Shown here in pieces: positions 29,458 through 39,961 of a stretch of 64,000 nucleotides of DNA; the first letter of the stretch is position 1, and every line of letters begins with the position of its first letter. A model generated the notes under the pieces. It did not search any database and had not been told where the DNA came from. It worked only from the letters and a program-made list of their open reading frames with translations. The translations under genes and the position numbers were made by a program. Location of the stretch: NCBI GenBank assembly GCA_020975725.1, contig QXJR01000003.1:1360988-1424987 (forward strand), given 5' to 3'. This DNA comes from Picocystis sp. L7 (Eukaryota; Chlorophyta; Picocystophyceae; Picocystales; Picocystaceae).

Positions 29458-31520
29458 TAAACAGGCCGTTGCTTCTCCGCAGCGTCGCTCACCCCCTTGA
29501 TCCCTGTGCCCATTGCTTGATTTACATGTCAGCCTTGGCAGCTCCTTTTCCCACGGGTTCGACTGCTTGCGACATTCGTCTTGTGCGCCCTGGTACTGTA
29601 AAGGTTACGATTTCGATCTATTGAGGGGGTGCACCAGCGATCACTCAACACCCAGACCTACGGATCTCCAGCCGTTGTTTGTAGCAGGCATACGTTGCCC
29701 TCCTTGCACCTAGACATAGCATTCAATGGCATGGCAATTTCCCCAACTTGATGATGCCATATAAAGTTTCATTGTACCTCTTCCTCATCAGTTGTTGAGG
29801 GTAGGGAACTTGGGGGTATTCAAACGCCACATCCATGTGGTTCCATTCCAAGTCTACCCAAGCATTAATAAAATCATTTTTGGGTTTTTGCCCTTGCAGT
29901 TACCTAATTATTTCCTCTACCGACACAGTTTAGAGCCTCAAAAGGAGCCGTCGTCCACAAAGAGCTTCGTTGTGTATTGATCGTGAATCCCCATATGGCA
30001 ATGTACATGCAAAGCATTTGTTGAACGTCGAGATGGTTAGTGTGATGCTTTGCGTTGAGCAATTCTTCGCATTGCTTCTTGTAGAACGCAAGCAAGCACG
30101 TGCGAATCGAGATATACAAACCTGCCAACCAACACATAGAGTGCGGCCTAGGTTGCCCACGTGGTTGGTTATATATCACATGTGCCAGTTTCGAACTTTT
30201 GGTACTAAGTCATGCTTCGAACGCTTGGACCAAAGGTGCATTGTGCCTCTCCAAGTTCTATGCTTTGATTGTTTTGTCTAGTTGTAGTTGTGCCACATCG
30301 TCCTACTTCGTTTGAAAAAGCAAATTCAGCGACTTGCAAGTTAGGCATCATATGCTTGTTCACCACTCTTCAAGGACGAACATGGGTGTCATCACTCCAG
30401 ACTTGTAGACCGCAATCTTGGCTTGTTTGATGCAAACCCACGCGCCTAGTGTCGTTCGTAGACGAAGGCCACAAGTCGGATGCCCTCTTCTCCTCGAAAT
30501 CAAACTAAGCCCCACGCCTATTGCATCGATTGCCGCTTGTTTTGCAACTTTGTTCTCATCCAATTGTTTGATGTTCCTCCGAGGCATTGTCATGCAATTC
30601 ATCGATATCTTGTCACTATGCAACTTCCAAGGTGTTTCCGTATACCACCATTGTCATTGAGATCTTTTCACTATCCCTCAACACGAGCTTACTATGGGGC
30701 AGTGCCATGGGACACTACGCTCGTTGCTTTCCCGCTTGACACTGATCTCCGATGGGACCCATGTTGTAGGTAAAAATCGGTCCTCCCGCAACAATGGTCA
30801 ACCTATGCTAATCAGCCGGATTACGACTGAATTCGAGGGCACACCGAGGTCCTCTCTCACGTTGCTAATCTTCGCTGTCTCGTACTCACGATTGGTTGGG
30901 TGCAACTTACTTGAATGTCCCGTAAAGCATTTACGAAGAAATACGAGGTAACGTGAGGTGCTTGGTTGTTCCACGTGCAACATACCGACGACAAAAATCG
31001 CACTCAATAATGCAACAAACACCGACATGTTGCACGCCCATCGGACAACCATGCATTGCCATGCAACTTGTTTCGCGTAAGGAGGAAGATGCCATAAAAA
31101 GGGACCCGCGACCCATGAGTGGAGGCGGGTACTAAATGGGAAGTTAAAGTATGGTTCGAAGGTGGCCGCGCGATGGTTTCGTTGCACGAAATCCCTCGAA
31201 TTGCGCATGAGAGACAGTTCGGCCCGTCGAGGGCGTCCTCGTATTCTCCATCGCCTGGCCTTTCTTTACGTGGCGTCGGTTAAATCAAGGTGCATTGGTA
31301 CCTTCCCTCGAAGTCCACGTGTTCCCCACGCTCCCGTCCCCTCCACCTCCTTTGTCCCCGTACGTGGCGCCCTTCTATTCCGTTGGTAGAAGGAACCTTT
31401 GACCGTTGGGAATTCCCCAAGGGACCAATGTTCCGATCGAAAGGGGAGAGTCTTCCGATCGAATCGAGTACAGAACCGGAATGGTTTCTGGTCGACCGAG
31501 CAGAACGTGTCGCCGACGGG
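29458..31520. other. 2 kb AT-richer intergenic, no gene recognised
   Basis: Downstream of ATP synthase gamma and upstream of the ZIP gene. Only short, motif-free open frames are present. CCGATCGAAAGGGG at 31433-31446, about 85 bp before the ZIP start, resembles the motif found upstream of other genes. Confidence 0.4.
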
Positions 31521-32673
31521 ATGCGTGCGACGTCGGCGGTGGCGGTCGTCGCCGCTTCGGCGACGGCGACCGTGGCGTCCGCTCGCGAGGTGGTCATCGA
31601 TTGCGACGATAGGAAATCGAGCTATGACATGCCCTTGGCCATCATCAGCGTTTTCGTGATCTTCGTGGTGTCCGTTGCAGGATTCATGCTGCCAGCTTAC
31701 TTCAACACCAAAGCGAACCGTTCCTTTCGGTTTGGCGTCACCTTGTGCACCTTCCTTTCCTATTCCGTGCTTCTGACTGTGGGATTCGTGCACATACTGG
31801 GCGATGCACAGCTTTTCTTGTCCAATCCTTGCCTACCAGAGGGATTCCTCAAAGCGTATCCGTGCTGGGCTACTCTCATTTGCGTGATAGCCATCTTCAT
31901 CTCCATCTTGCTGGACTTTTATGGTCACTCCTACCTTGCGAATCTGGTCAAAATCGGGACGAAAGATAGAGAATCAGAAATGGTCCCAATCAATGAATCC
32001 ACGCAGAGGTCAGATGGCCTGGCTCCGGTTCCCATGGAAAATGGAGATGCTGAATTGCTTGAAGATGTCTTCGAAGGAGAAATTCCCAGCGAAGCGAGCT
32101 TGGATGTGAAAAGGGCAGCCGTCACGTTCATTGAAGTAAGCGTGTGCACGCATTCGATACCAGTAGGATTGGCACTAGGACTTGAGAACGCTGAAAATTT
32201 TGTCTCTCTCTTCATTGCGATCATATTTCACCAGGTGAGTACAGGAGATAGCTTTGATCATCGCCTGCCTTTTGCATCGACAATAGCAGCTGCTGACTCG
32301 CTTCCATTTTGTTCTTTCTGCGAAGGTGCTAGAAGGGTTAGGTATAGGAGCGGCGGTGGTGGATGCTCAGTTCCCCTTGAGGAATCACGTGATGCTTGCT
32401 GGGTTTTTTGGCATCACGGCACCCCTCGGCATTGTCATCGGGATCGTCTTGCATCATTCTTTGAACCAGAACAGTTCGGGTTACTTGATTGGTTTGGGTT
32501 CCATCAATGCGTTTGCTGGAGGATTGTTGATTTACGTGGCGTTCGAGCACATGAACGCCTTTCGTTCCAAAGGGAAATGGCTGCGCTCCCAATCTTGGCA
32601 GATACAAGCGATTTGCGTGGGTGCATTTGTGGTGACTGGAGCGCTGATGCTGGTGGTTGGCAAATATGCATGA
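31521..32673 (+). CDS. ZIP-family divalent metal transporter (Zn/Fe), one intron
   Basis: ZIP transporters move Zn2+ or Fe2+ into the cytosol. After an Ala/Val-rich signal-like N-terminus come hydrophobic segments near MPLAIISVFVIFVVSVAGF, LCTFLSYSVLLTVGFVHILG and WATLICVIAIFISILLDFYG. A cytosolic acidic loop (about 170-210) follows, then the signature helices. The first exon ends CTHSIPVGLALG...AIIFHQ. A 91-nt intron (32235-32325, GTGAGT...GAAG) is removed, and exon 2 resumes VLEGLGIGAAV. The HSIPVGLALG and FHQVLEGLGIG helices carry the metal-binding His and Glu residues of the family. The spliced protein is 353 residues with about eight membrane spans. Without splicing the frame shifts and the last three helices are lost. 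Confidence 0.92.
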
Positions 32674-32913
32674 CCACCTCCCCATCCTGCCTGGTTTCTA
32701 CATCTTCCCTTCCTGCCCACCATTCCCACTCTCCTCCTGGAAACGACCATGGCAATAAACCCCTGTCCCCTCCCACCGGTCTCCACTTAACCTCGTGACT
32801 TAACTCCAGGCCGATGGAGTTCGACCGACATTCGCATCCGTTTGGCGACGTCCATCACTTCTTGCTTCGCGGTGTCGCGCGTCGCAGAGCGGTTGCTGAA
32901 GGAGACAGGAACG

Positions 32914-33924
32914 ATGGCAGAAGCACCAGAGCTTGGATGGCTTCCAATGGGCACTTCCAGGTGCCTGCAGCGCCTCGCAGGTGCCTCGCCAGACGCGGCC
33001 ATACGCACCTTGGCGGCCTTCGGCAGCGGCATGGACGCACGTGCAGCGCGTTCTCTCGCCACTCGAACGCTCGAAAGTGGATCTGGAACGTCCTCGAAGG
33101 ACACCAGGAAAGTGATGCGTGCTCTGGTGCTCTTCTGCGGCCCGCAGCTGGACGCGACGACGCGTGCAGCCGTGGACGATGCGCTTCTGCGAGGTGCCGA
33201 AAGGATGGACGCCGAAGCGGAAGACATCGATGCGTTGCGCGACGCGGCTCTGTCGAGGAGAGGAAGCGCAGATGGAAGCGCCAGCTCCGTGCTTGTGCGT
33301 GCGGTGAAGTTGTTCGAACGCGGAATGCGAGACGGGAAGGATGTGGCCAAGGCCATCGCCTGCAGATCCGCCATGGTGGCCTGTGCAGCAAGGCTGCAGC
33401 CCACTTGTGTTCCCATGGCTCCCAAACGCTCGTGGAGACACGCGGAAGACGAGAAGGAGGGTGCTGGACGCTTGCCGCCGATGTCCATGACCATGGATGC
33501 CATGGATAAATACGAGGAGGGATTGAGAAGGGCGGAAACTCATGTCCAGGAGGATGGACGTCAGGTCAAAAAGAGCAAGATAGAGGAAAATGGACACATC
33601 GAAAAGGCAGATCCTTCTACCAAGGTGTCACAGGATCCGGCAGAAACAGCCCCGACACCTGCGATGGAACCGTCCGTTGCAGTAGAAGAGTCACGCGGGG
33701 CTGTTTCAATCCAGGACCCAGTGGAACCAGCTAAAGAGGATCCTGGTGTCACCCCTGTACCGGTCGAGAACGATGCAGATCCCGTTTCAATGCACGTGCA
33801 CACTAGCACTGTCACTCTTCAACCACGTCCCTTGGAGGATGAGTCCGAAGAGGAAGATTCAGAAGGAAGCCTACCAGAATTGGTAGGCTTTGGCGAGTTG
33901 GACCCCAGCGAGGATGCCCCGTGA
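32914..33924 (+). CDS. Hypothetical protein with helical N-terminal half and acidic C-terminus
   Basis: A 336-residue protein if the first in-frame ATG (MAEAPELGWLPMG) is used; the frame is open a little further upstream. The first 190 residues are Ala/Leu/Arg-rich and predicted helical, possibly HEAT-like (VLFCGPQLDATTRAAVDDAL). The second half is low complexity and ends with an acidic stretch followed by a hydrophobic motif (DESEEEDSEGSLPELVGF). Both features faintly recall the C-terminal part of RIX1/PELP1 ribosome-biogenesis proteins, but the protein is far shorter and the resemblance is too weak to name it. A basic KKSKIEE patch could be a nuclear signal. It lies 240 bp downstream of the ZIP gene on the same strand. 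Confidence 0.65.
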   Translation: MAEAPELGWLPMGTSRCLQRLAGASPDAAIRTLAAFGSGMDARAARSLATRTLESGSGTSSKDTRKVMRALVLFCGPQLDATTRAAVDDALLRGAERMDAEAEDIDALRDAALSRRGSADGSASSVLVRAVKLFERGMRDGKDVAKAIACRSAMVACAARLQPTCVPMAPKRSWRHAEDEKEGAGRLPPMSMTMDAMDKYEEGLRRAETHVQEDGRQVKKSKIEENGHIEKADPSTKVSQDPAETAPTPAMEPSVAVEESRGAVSIQDPVEPAKEDPGVTPVPVENDADPVSMHVHTSTVTLQPRPLEDESEEEDSEGSLPELVGFGELDPSEDAP

Positions 33925-34381
33925 ATCCTTGTCAGGAGCACGAGCACGACAAAAAACGCACTTTCGAGATGCACCTTTGTGTTAACTCCCTTGGGTGGGA
34001 GCATGGGTCACACATCACATGTCTGGTGTGACACTTCCAGGGGAGAGCTGAGGTGGCCTCGGGTGGGAGTGGACCTCCCGTCCTCGTCCCTCCCCCTCTG
34101 GGAAAAGGAAGATTTTCCCAATCGAATGGAAGGGTCGTTGGGAACAGACCCGGGGCATCGAAAGGAAGCTTTCCCGGTCAAAGGAGGGGAACGAAGGGTC
34201 GCTTCAACTCCCCAGCTTTACTACCGGTTTCCATGGGCACATGCACCTTCAGTTTCGCCTCCACCACGCAAGAAGACGTGCAAAAACGAGCGGGATCTGG
34301 TGATCTGAAGTGATTGAAGAAACACCAGGAAGCCCTCCGGTGGTGTTCCAACAAGCAAAAGCAAGGAAAAGGTGTTGACGA
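33925..34381. promoter_or_regulatory. Upstream region of the secreted Pro-rich protein gene
   Basis: No gene seen. GCATCGAAAGGAAGC near 34157 is a variant of the recurring TTCGAAAGG-type motif. CCTCCCCCTCTGGGAAAAGG lies just upstream of it. Confidence 0.35.
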
Positions 34382-35272
34382 ATGGCAAGTTTCAAATACA
34401 CCGGAATGGCCAGGAGATGGGCGGCTGCAGCCTTCATGCTGAGTCTGTTTTTCTCTTCGACAGCAGCACAACGGGAGTGTACCCAACAAGATCTGGACGT
34501 GGCTCTGACTTGTGTGGATCCCACACAGCTGCTGATTGCACTTGGTATGGGATCCGAAGCTCTTGAACACTACATATGCCAGGATTCCTTGACCTGTGCA
34601 GTCCAGTCCGTGGATTGCCAGTTCACAGAGGGTACTTGTGATGACTTGAAGGAACAAGTGGAGGGCTATGCTGCGGCCATTGGAGGCCTCCCAGAAGCAT
34701 GCTTTCAGATTTGCTACGATGCGGCACGTGGGAACGAGATCGTGCCGACCCCACCACTCAGAGGGATACCCCCACCTTCTGGGGATGCGGCAGAGTGTTC
34801 GGAGGATGATCTCGGATCCGTATCGTTTTGTCTTGACGATGCTGTCTTGCTGGACGCCTTTGTCGGAAATGCAGCCCATGCCTACATTTGCGAGGATGTA
34901 GTTCCTTGTGCTGTTGATGCTCTCGAGTGCAAAGTGACACCTGAGTTCTGCGATGCAGTTGGAGAGACAATCCGAGAATATGAACCTGTGGTAGGGGCTC
35001 TGGGTGAAAGTTGCTTTGAGTATTGCTATGAAGTCGCCAGTGTCCCTGAGAATCCTCCACCCCCACCCGTGACGCCACCACCACCCCCCCCAACGCCACC
35101 TCCGCCACCATCCCCAACGCCACCACCGCCACCTCCGCCACCTCCGCCACCTCCCCCAACGCCACCACCGCCACCACTGACGGAAGAAGGCTCAAGCGGT
35201 GGCTGGGTATGTGGAGCAACTGTTCAGTTTGTATGGATTTCTGTGATAGCCTCGGTGGTCTGGGCTTTTTAA
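34382..35272 (+). CDS. Secreted, duplicated 8-Cys domain protein with Pro-rich stalk and hydrophobic tail (cell-wall/GPI type)
   Basis: A 296-residue secretory protein. A signal peptide (MARRWAAAAFMLSLFFSSTA, within the first 28 residues) precedes two homologous modules of about 85 residues. Each has eight cysteines in matching positions; module 1 starts ECTQQDLDVALTCVDP and module 2 starts ECSEDDLGSVSFCLDD, and both end in CF-x2-CY. A roughly 50-residue stalk of PPPPP-T/V/S repeats follows, typical of hydroxyproline-rich wall glycoproteins. The protein ends in a Gly/Ser segment and a hydrophobic tail (WVCGATVQFVWISVIASVVW) reaching the C-terminus, which suggests a GPI-anchor signal or tail anchor. 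The Cys module was not recognised as a named family. A surface or extracellular-matrix role is inferred from architecture alone. Confidence 0.85.
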   Translation: MASFKYTGMARRWAAAAFMLSLFFSSTAAQRECTQQDLDVALTCVDPTQLLIALGMGSEALEHYICQDSLTCAVQSVDCQFTEGTCDDLKEQVEGYAAAIGGLPEACFQICYDAARGNEIVPTPPLRGIPPPSGDAAECSEDDLGSVSFCLDDAVLLDAFVGNAAHAYICEDVVPCAVDALECKVTPEFCDAVGETIREYEPVVGALGESCFEYCYEVASVPENPPPPPVTPPPPPPTPPPPPSPTPPPPPPPPPPPPPTPPPPPLTEEGSSGGWVCGATVQFVWISVIASVVWAF

Positions 35273-36172
35273 CTTTCTTCGGTGGATTTCTTGTCTATCA
35301 TGTGTGCTTGACGACATACACAGTAGCCACTCACATCACTAGTTGTGCAAAAGCTGATGATGTTTCCCTTTGTCTGATCTGCCCTTTTGCCATTTGCCTT
35401 TTGTAATGGAAACAACTCCTGTGACTTGTACATCTGTTGCGCAGCCAGCTTGGCTGACCCGTGCTTTCCTAGTATGTTGAGCCAACGGTGCGCACAAGCT
35501 GCACGCCTACCTTTGGCATAAAAGTGCCTACATTTACCACCCGGATGTTTTTTCCTATCAGAGAAGCGTGCCTCCATCGTGTGGTTGGACCAGTAGGATC
35601 GGATCCTCTTCCAGGGCATCTTCCAAGACCCCATGATGCAGCCATTTTCATGCCACCAGTGCACTTGCACATTCCTCCAACGTGCCCCATGTGCATCCCC
35701 TTGTTCTATCCACAAGTGCCTCGATTCCCCCCTGTCACATGCACCCTGCCTCCTCCAAGGATGCCTCTCCCATGGCTCTTGGGTCGATTCCAACGTCTCT
35801 CGACTGGCACAAAGCCTCTCCCCCTCGGATTTTCGAACCCACGTCGAACCGGTGGGGGTCCCTTTTCAGGATCGGGTTCGGGTGGGATTCGAAAGGGGAA
35901 GTGTCGGGAGGGCTTGATTGGGGAAGGTCCGGTCTCGAATTCCCACGAACTTACGTCGAACCGGGAAGGCTTCCTTTTCGCCTCCCGGTTCAGACGGAGA
36001 ACAGTAGGGTCGATGGGACCCTTTTTGAAGGGCGAGCCCTGGGTTCGGAGACGACCAGGGAGGGTTGTTTTCCCCGGGGGGCCTCGTCCGTGTCCGATGG
36101 TCGCCTCACTTCCACCCTAGTACAGTATCAACGTGCGAAGTTGAGGACAAGATTTGAGACGCGTGCCGAGGG
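35273..36172. other. Intergenic before the CCCH gene
   Basis: No gene recognised. The stretch 35820-36060 is rich in TTCGAACC/TTCGAAAGGGG words (for example ATTCGAAAGGGG at 35886-35897), as seen before other genes, and probably is the CCCH gene promoter. Overlapping open frames at 35270-35790 on the minus strand lack recognisable motifs. Confidence 0.4.
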
Positions 36173-37048
36173 ATGACCCGGGTTCCCCCCCACCGGAACC
36201 GGAAAACCATGACCCGCAGAGGACCCCTTCGTCGAACGTCCGCGGAGAGGACCGATCCGTCCTCCTCGACGGCAATCGGATCGCCTCCCTCCACGGCCGC
36301 TCCCATCGGGTCTTTCCCCGTCGAGGACCTCTCTCGCACGCCAAAGGATCCTCGGCGGGAACGGGGCACGTCTCCCCGTGGTTGGGCGCGAAGCTCCTTC
36401 GTCGTGTTGCGTCGCAACTCGTCGCAGTCGTCGAAGCGCGAAGCTGAGAGGTGCAATCTCGCGTCGCGCTTGGAGCAGAACGAGGCCCACGAGGAAGGGA
36501 GGATGTGGCGTGGCAGCAACGAGACCGGCACGACCAACGGCAGCTTGCCTCGGCGGCACACCGTGGACGGCAGCGAAGGACAAGGAGGGACACAGACGTC
36601 CGGGAACAACCTCTACAAGACTGAGCTATGTCGCTCGTTCGAAGAGACAGGAAGCTGCAGGTACGGCAACAAGTGCCAGTTTGCGCATGGGAAGGAGGAA
36701 TTGCGTCCTGTCGCACGACATCCCAAGTACAAGACCGAAGTGTGCCGCACGTTCACCACCCACGGCACCTGTCCCTACGGTACCAGATGCAGGTTCATCC
36801 ACTATTACTCACCCAAGCATGAAAAGGAGGGAAACGTGTCGCCACCCATCACACCGACGCAGAAGACACCAAACCTGCCGTTCACGGGGCTACTGGCGCG
36901 AACCTATTCGGCCCATGCACCTGTGGAGCGCACGTCCTCGTCAAGACGCCTCCCCATCTTCGAGCAATTGGTAGCGCAAGATTACGCTGAAGATAGTGTG
37001 TCAAATAGCTGTGGTTTCTTGCAGTGTGTGGAGGACATGCAAATATGA
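36173..37048 (+). CDS. Tandem CCCH zinc-finger protein (TTP/ZFP36-like RNA-binding)
   Basis: Tristetraprolin-type proteins bind AU-rich elements in mRNA 3' ends and promote decay. Residues about 145-200 hold two C-x8-C-x5-C-x3-H fingers with the diagnostic lead-ins YKTELCRSF and YKTEVCRTF and an 18-residue linker, as in TTP/ZFP36. The N-terminal 110 residues are Arg/Ser/Pro-rich and could be partly 5' leader, because internal ATGs exist (for example MWRGSNETG at about 36503); the start is therefore uncertain. The C-terminal region is Ser/Pro-rich ([12 protein letters not shown]), a likely phosphorylation or decay-factor interaction zone. No intron is needed. Expected location: cytoplasm and mRNP granules. 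Confidence 0.88.
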   Translation: MTRVPPHRNRKTMTRRGPLRRTSAERTDPSSSTAIGSPPSTAAPIGSFPVEDLSRTPKDPRRERGTSPRGWARSSFVVLRRNSSQSSKREAERCNLASRLEQNEAHEEGRMWRGSNETGTTNGSLPRRHTVDGSEGQGGTQTSGNNLYKTELCRSFEETGSCRYGNKCQFAHGKEELRPVARHPKYKTEVCRTFTTHGTCPYGTRCRFIHYYSPKHEKEGNVSPPITPTQKTPNLPFTGLLARTYSAHAPVERTSSSRRLPIFEQLVAQDYAEDSVSNSCGFLQCVEDMQI

Positions 37049-38554
37049 TGGGCACTGCTGTGAGTGCCGTCCTGTCCATCATGACCAGGCCGATACATGG
37101 CTTGGTTCTTTCGAACAATGCAAATTTGCATCAAGAGAATTAGTTATTGGTTACAATTAGCTCAACAGTGGCCATTGGATCATTGTTGGTTTTTAGAGTT
37201 GCATGATGCCGTCCCGTTGGAAACTGTGCAATACGACAAGGTAGAGTTCCTTTTGGGGCAAGCTTGCGTAGGATACTGTCTTGTTGTGCTAATGCCCCAC
37301 ATCTTGCATGGGATGTGTGGTCACCCTATAGCGTTTTGTCTATTTATCACTGCTGTAACATATGAGAGAAATTTCTGGTCATCCTGCCTGGGTTTTTCGT
37401 TTCTCGAACAATCATGGTTCTAGGAAATTTTGCGGTGAGCCTCGCGTGCCAACCACGAATATGCATTTGCATTGTTCACGATCACGCTCGAAATGCAACG
37501 CAAGATATCATGCTACTTCAACTGTTTTTGCGCGCATCGACATGCCTCTAACCTTTCTAAAATGATACGTGAAGCTCCTAGCACCGCTTGGAAATTCGAC
37601 AAACTTGACTTGTTGGATTTATGAGAACAAAAATTCTACTCTGCAGGAGCAATTGACATAGGAAGTCTTCAAAGCTAAGGACAAGCGTATTCACAAGCGT
37701 GTTCCTTATTTGACCCCAGTCGAATTGAGAGGTACCTCTAAATTGCCTTTCATGAGACCTAAAAGAGGGTGTGGCCATTGCTTGGTCACTTTTCTCATTT
37801 CTTGTTGAAGACGAGCGTGCGTACGCTCCCCATGCTATTGGGTCACGGCTTCCAAGGAATTTGAACAACAACAATATCCAAGGGGAAGCAAGCTTTTCCA
37901 CACGTGCGCGAATCCTTTTTTCACTGATTATTCGGGTTAGCCATGGAGAGAAATGCCCCATGCGCGATAAGGGATTCGCACGGTCATGCAACCGTGCGCA
38001 TTAAGCCACCATTCCTCCGTGAGTCATGGGGTTGTGGTATTGGTTTCCTTGCGCATTCATTTGCTGCAAAAACCTTTGAGGAATGTTTGTTTCACGAACA
38101 TCTTGCGTCCCGTTCGAATTCGCCTTTGGATGTCCTCTCGCCACGCCATCCCGGCCCTAGTCCAAGGGCGTCCATCTCCATCTTTTCCATGCTTGTTCGA
38201 GCTCCGTTTTCCTCGCCATTTCTTGCGTGTCAATGCAAACGGAGGCACGTGTTCCTTCTGTCCTAATTTTGGTTCCCACGTCGCAAAGGAACGGCGGGTC
38301 TTGAACATCTGAGCTTCCACTCTTCCGTGGTCCAGGGTTCGTGCCTCCTCCACATTTGCCTTGAAACCCAGGACCTCGGCCAAGGTGGGGACCGCCCACA
38401 AGCTCCGATGGGCATCCTACCGTCCTTGGATCCGTCCCCTGGAGTTTATTCTCGACGGGGGAGGGGGACGAGCTTCGTCTCTTCCCGAGGCGATTCCATT
38501 TCGCATCGTCGAAGCGCGTCCATCGACACGCCAAGGAGGCTCGAGGAAGGAAGG
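37049..38554. other. 1.5 kb intergenic, no gene recognised
   Basis: AT-richer sequence (37050-38250), then a GC-richer upstream region of the next gene with GGGGGAGGGGG at about 38458. Open frames are short and without motifs. Confidence 0.4.
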
Positions 38555-39961
38555 ATGGCGCCTCGACCGTCGAAGTGGGACGTGTCACGTGCAGGTGCGC
38601 ACGTGGCGGTGGATGGAATGCTCGCGAGGTACGTGGGCGCAGGAGCCACGGACCGAGACGCCGCTTCGGTGCGCTCCGACGTGCCCACGTCGCGTCGGGA
38701 ACCGCTGTATTACTTCGAAGTGCGCGTGAGGTCCACGGGAAGGGAAGGATTCATCGGCGTGGGACTCGCCGCGAGCGGCGTGCGCGCCGATCGCTTGCCA
38801 GGATGGGAACCAGGAAGTGTGGGCTACCATGGAGATGATGGAAGAGTGTTTGTGGGTGGAGCACGTGGAAACGCATATGGACCCACCTATGCAGCTGGTG
38901 ATGTGGTGGGATGCCTCCTGGACCGAAGCAAAAAGACCGTGGAGTTCTTCAAGAACGGGGTCGCGCTGGGAGTGGCGGCCACTGGAATGGGAGACGAAGA
39001 CATGTGGCCCACTGTGGGCTTGAGGACGCCCGGAGAAGAAGTGGAAGCGGTGTTTGCACCGCCCTATGTTGCCGACGAAGCCAGAATGGTGGCAGAGGCC
39101 AAGAGATACGCTAGAGAAACCGTGAGGAGTGGCGTGTCGGATGGTCTACCGACCAAAGACATCGCCCTGGATACTGTCCTGGCCCATCTGAGACACCACG
39201 GATACGTACGTGCCGCCCGCAAACTCGTTCAAACGCGTGACCGGGCAAACACGAATAGGAGCAGGGGAGAATCCGGGTATGCCAGGACGCCCAGTGCCCA
39301 ATGCCTGCACGAGGAGGAGTTGGACAGTATGGATGTGTCCACCAGTCCTGAGGAGGCGGCTATGGAGGTCGTGGATATGGAGGAGGAGGACCGGGCCAAG
39401 GTCGCTGCTGTCGTAGCTGCTGCAGCCAAGGAGGAAAAACTCAACCAAGCGGTGGAATGTGCTAGACGAGGAGAGGTGGCCAAGGCAATGGCCACCCTGG
39501 CAGAAGTGAGAGGGGCAGAAGCGGGCCCTCCACCCGCACGCTTGCGACTGCTTGCTGCTTGTCAAGCTTTGGTAGAAGCTGTGCGAGAAAAGGATACACC
39601 AACCGCTTTGGCAGTGGCAAGAGGGGACCTAGCAGAGGCTGCCAAGGATGGTGGGGACGCGCGTGTGGAAGATGCAGAGACCATGCGTGAGGTGGTAGCC
39701 CTGCTGGCTTACGACGACCCCGCTACATCTCCTGTGGGGCACTGCCTGGCTCAGCACCAGCGTGAACGATTTGCAGATGCATTGCGAGCAGTTGGATGGT
39801 CCACTCTCCATGGGGGCAACGAGGCAGAAGATCCGTGCACAGAAGAATCCCCCCTGGAAACCGTCACGAAGCAAGCAGCTGTAGTGTTACGAGAACTACA
39901 GGAAGGAGGATGTGCTACTGCGGCACTCCTCGTTGTGCAGGACTACATACCTGCAAATTGA
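38555..39961 (+). CDS. RanBPM/RanBP9-like SPRY-LisH-CTLH protein (GID/CTLH E3 complex subunit)
   Basis: RanBP9 (Gid1 in yeast) is the scaffold of the GID/CTLH ubiquitin ligase. The 468-residue protein has an SPRY domain at about 45-190 (YYFEVRVRSTGREGFIGVGL; GWEPGSVGYHGDDG; KTVEFFKNGVALG; WPTVGLRTPGEEVEAVF). A LisH-like helix follows (VLAHLRHHGYVRAARKLV, about 210-227). After an acidic linker come CTLH/CRA helices, LNQAVECARRGEVAKAMATL and onward, to a C-terminal helix ending QDYIPAN. The order SPRY-LisH-CTLH-CRA is that of RanBP9/10 and plant homologues. The start ATG opens MAPRPSKWDVS; the upstream frame uses a non-ATG codon. Subunit naming is by architecture. Confidence 0.87.
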   Translation: MAPRPSKWDVSRAGAHVAVDGMLARYVGAGATDRDAASVRSDVPTSRREPLYYFEVRVRSTGREGFIGVGLAASGVRADRLPGWEPGSVGYHGDDGRVFVGGARGNAYGPTYAAGDVVGCLLDRSKKTVEFFKNGVALGVAATGMGDEDMWPTVGLRTPGEEVEAVFAPPYVADEARMVAEAKRYARETVRSGVSDGLPTKDIALDTVLAHLRHHGYVRAARKLVQTRDRANTNRSRGESGYARTPSAQCLHEEELDSMDVSTSPEEAAMEVVDMEEEDRAKVAAVVAAAAKEEKLNQAVECARRGEVAKAMATLAEVRGAEAGPPPARLRLLAACQALVEAVREKDTPTALAVARGDLAEAAKDGGDARVEDAETMREVVALLAYDDPATSPVGHCLAQHQRERFADALRAVGWSTLHGGNEAEDPCTEESPLETVTKQAAVVLRELQEGGCATAALLVVQDYIPAN

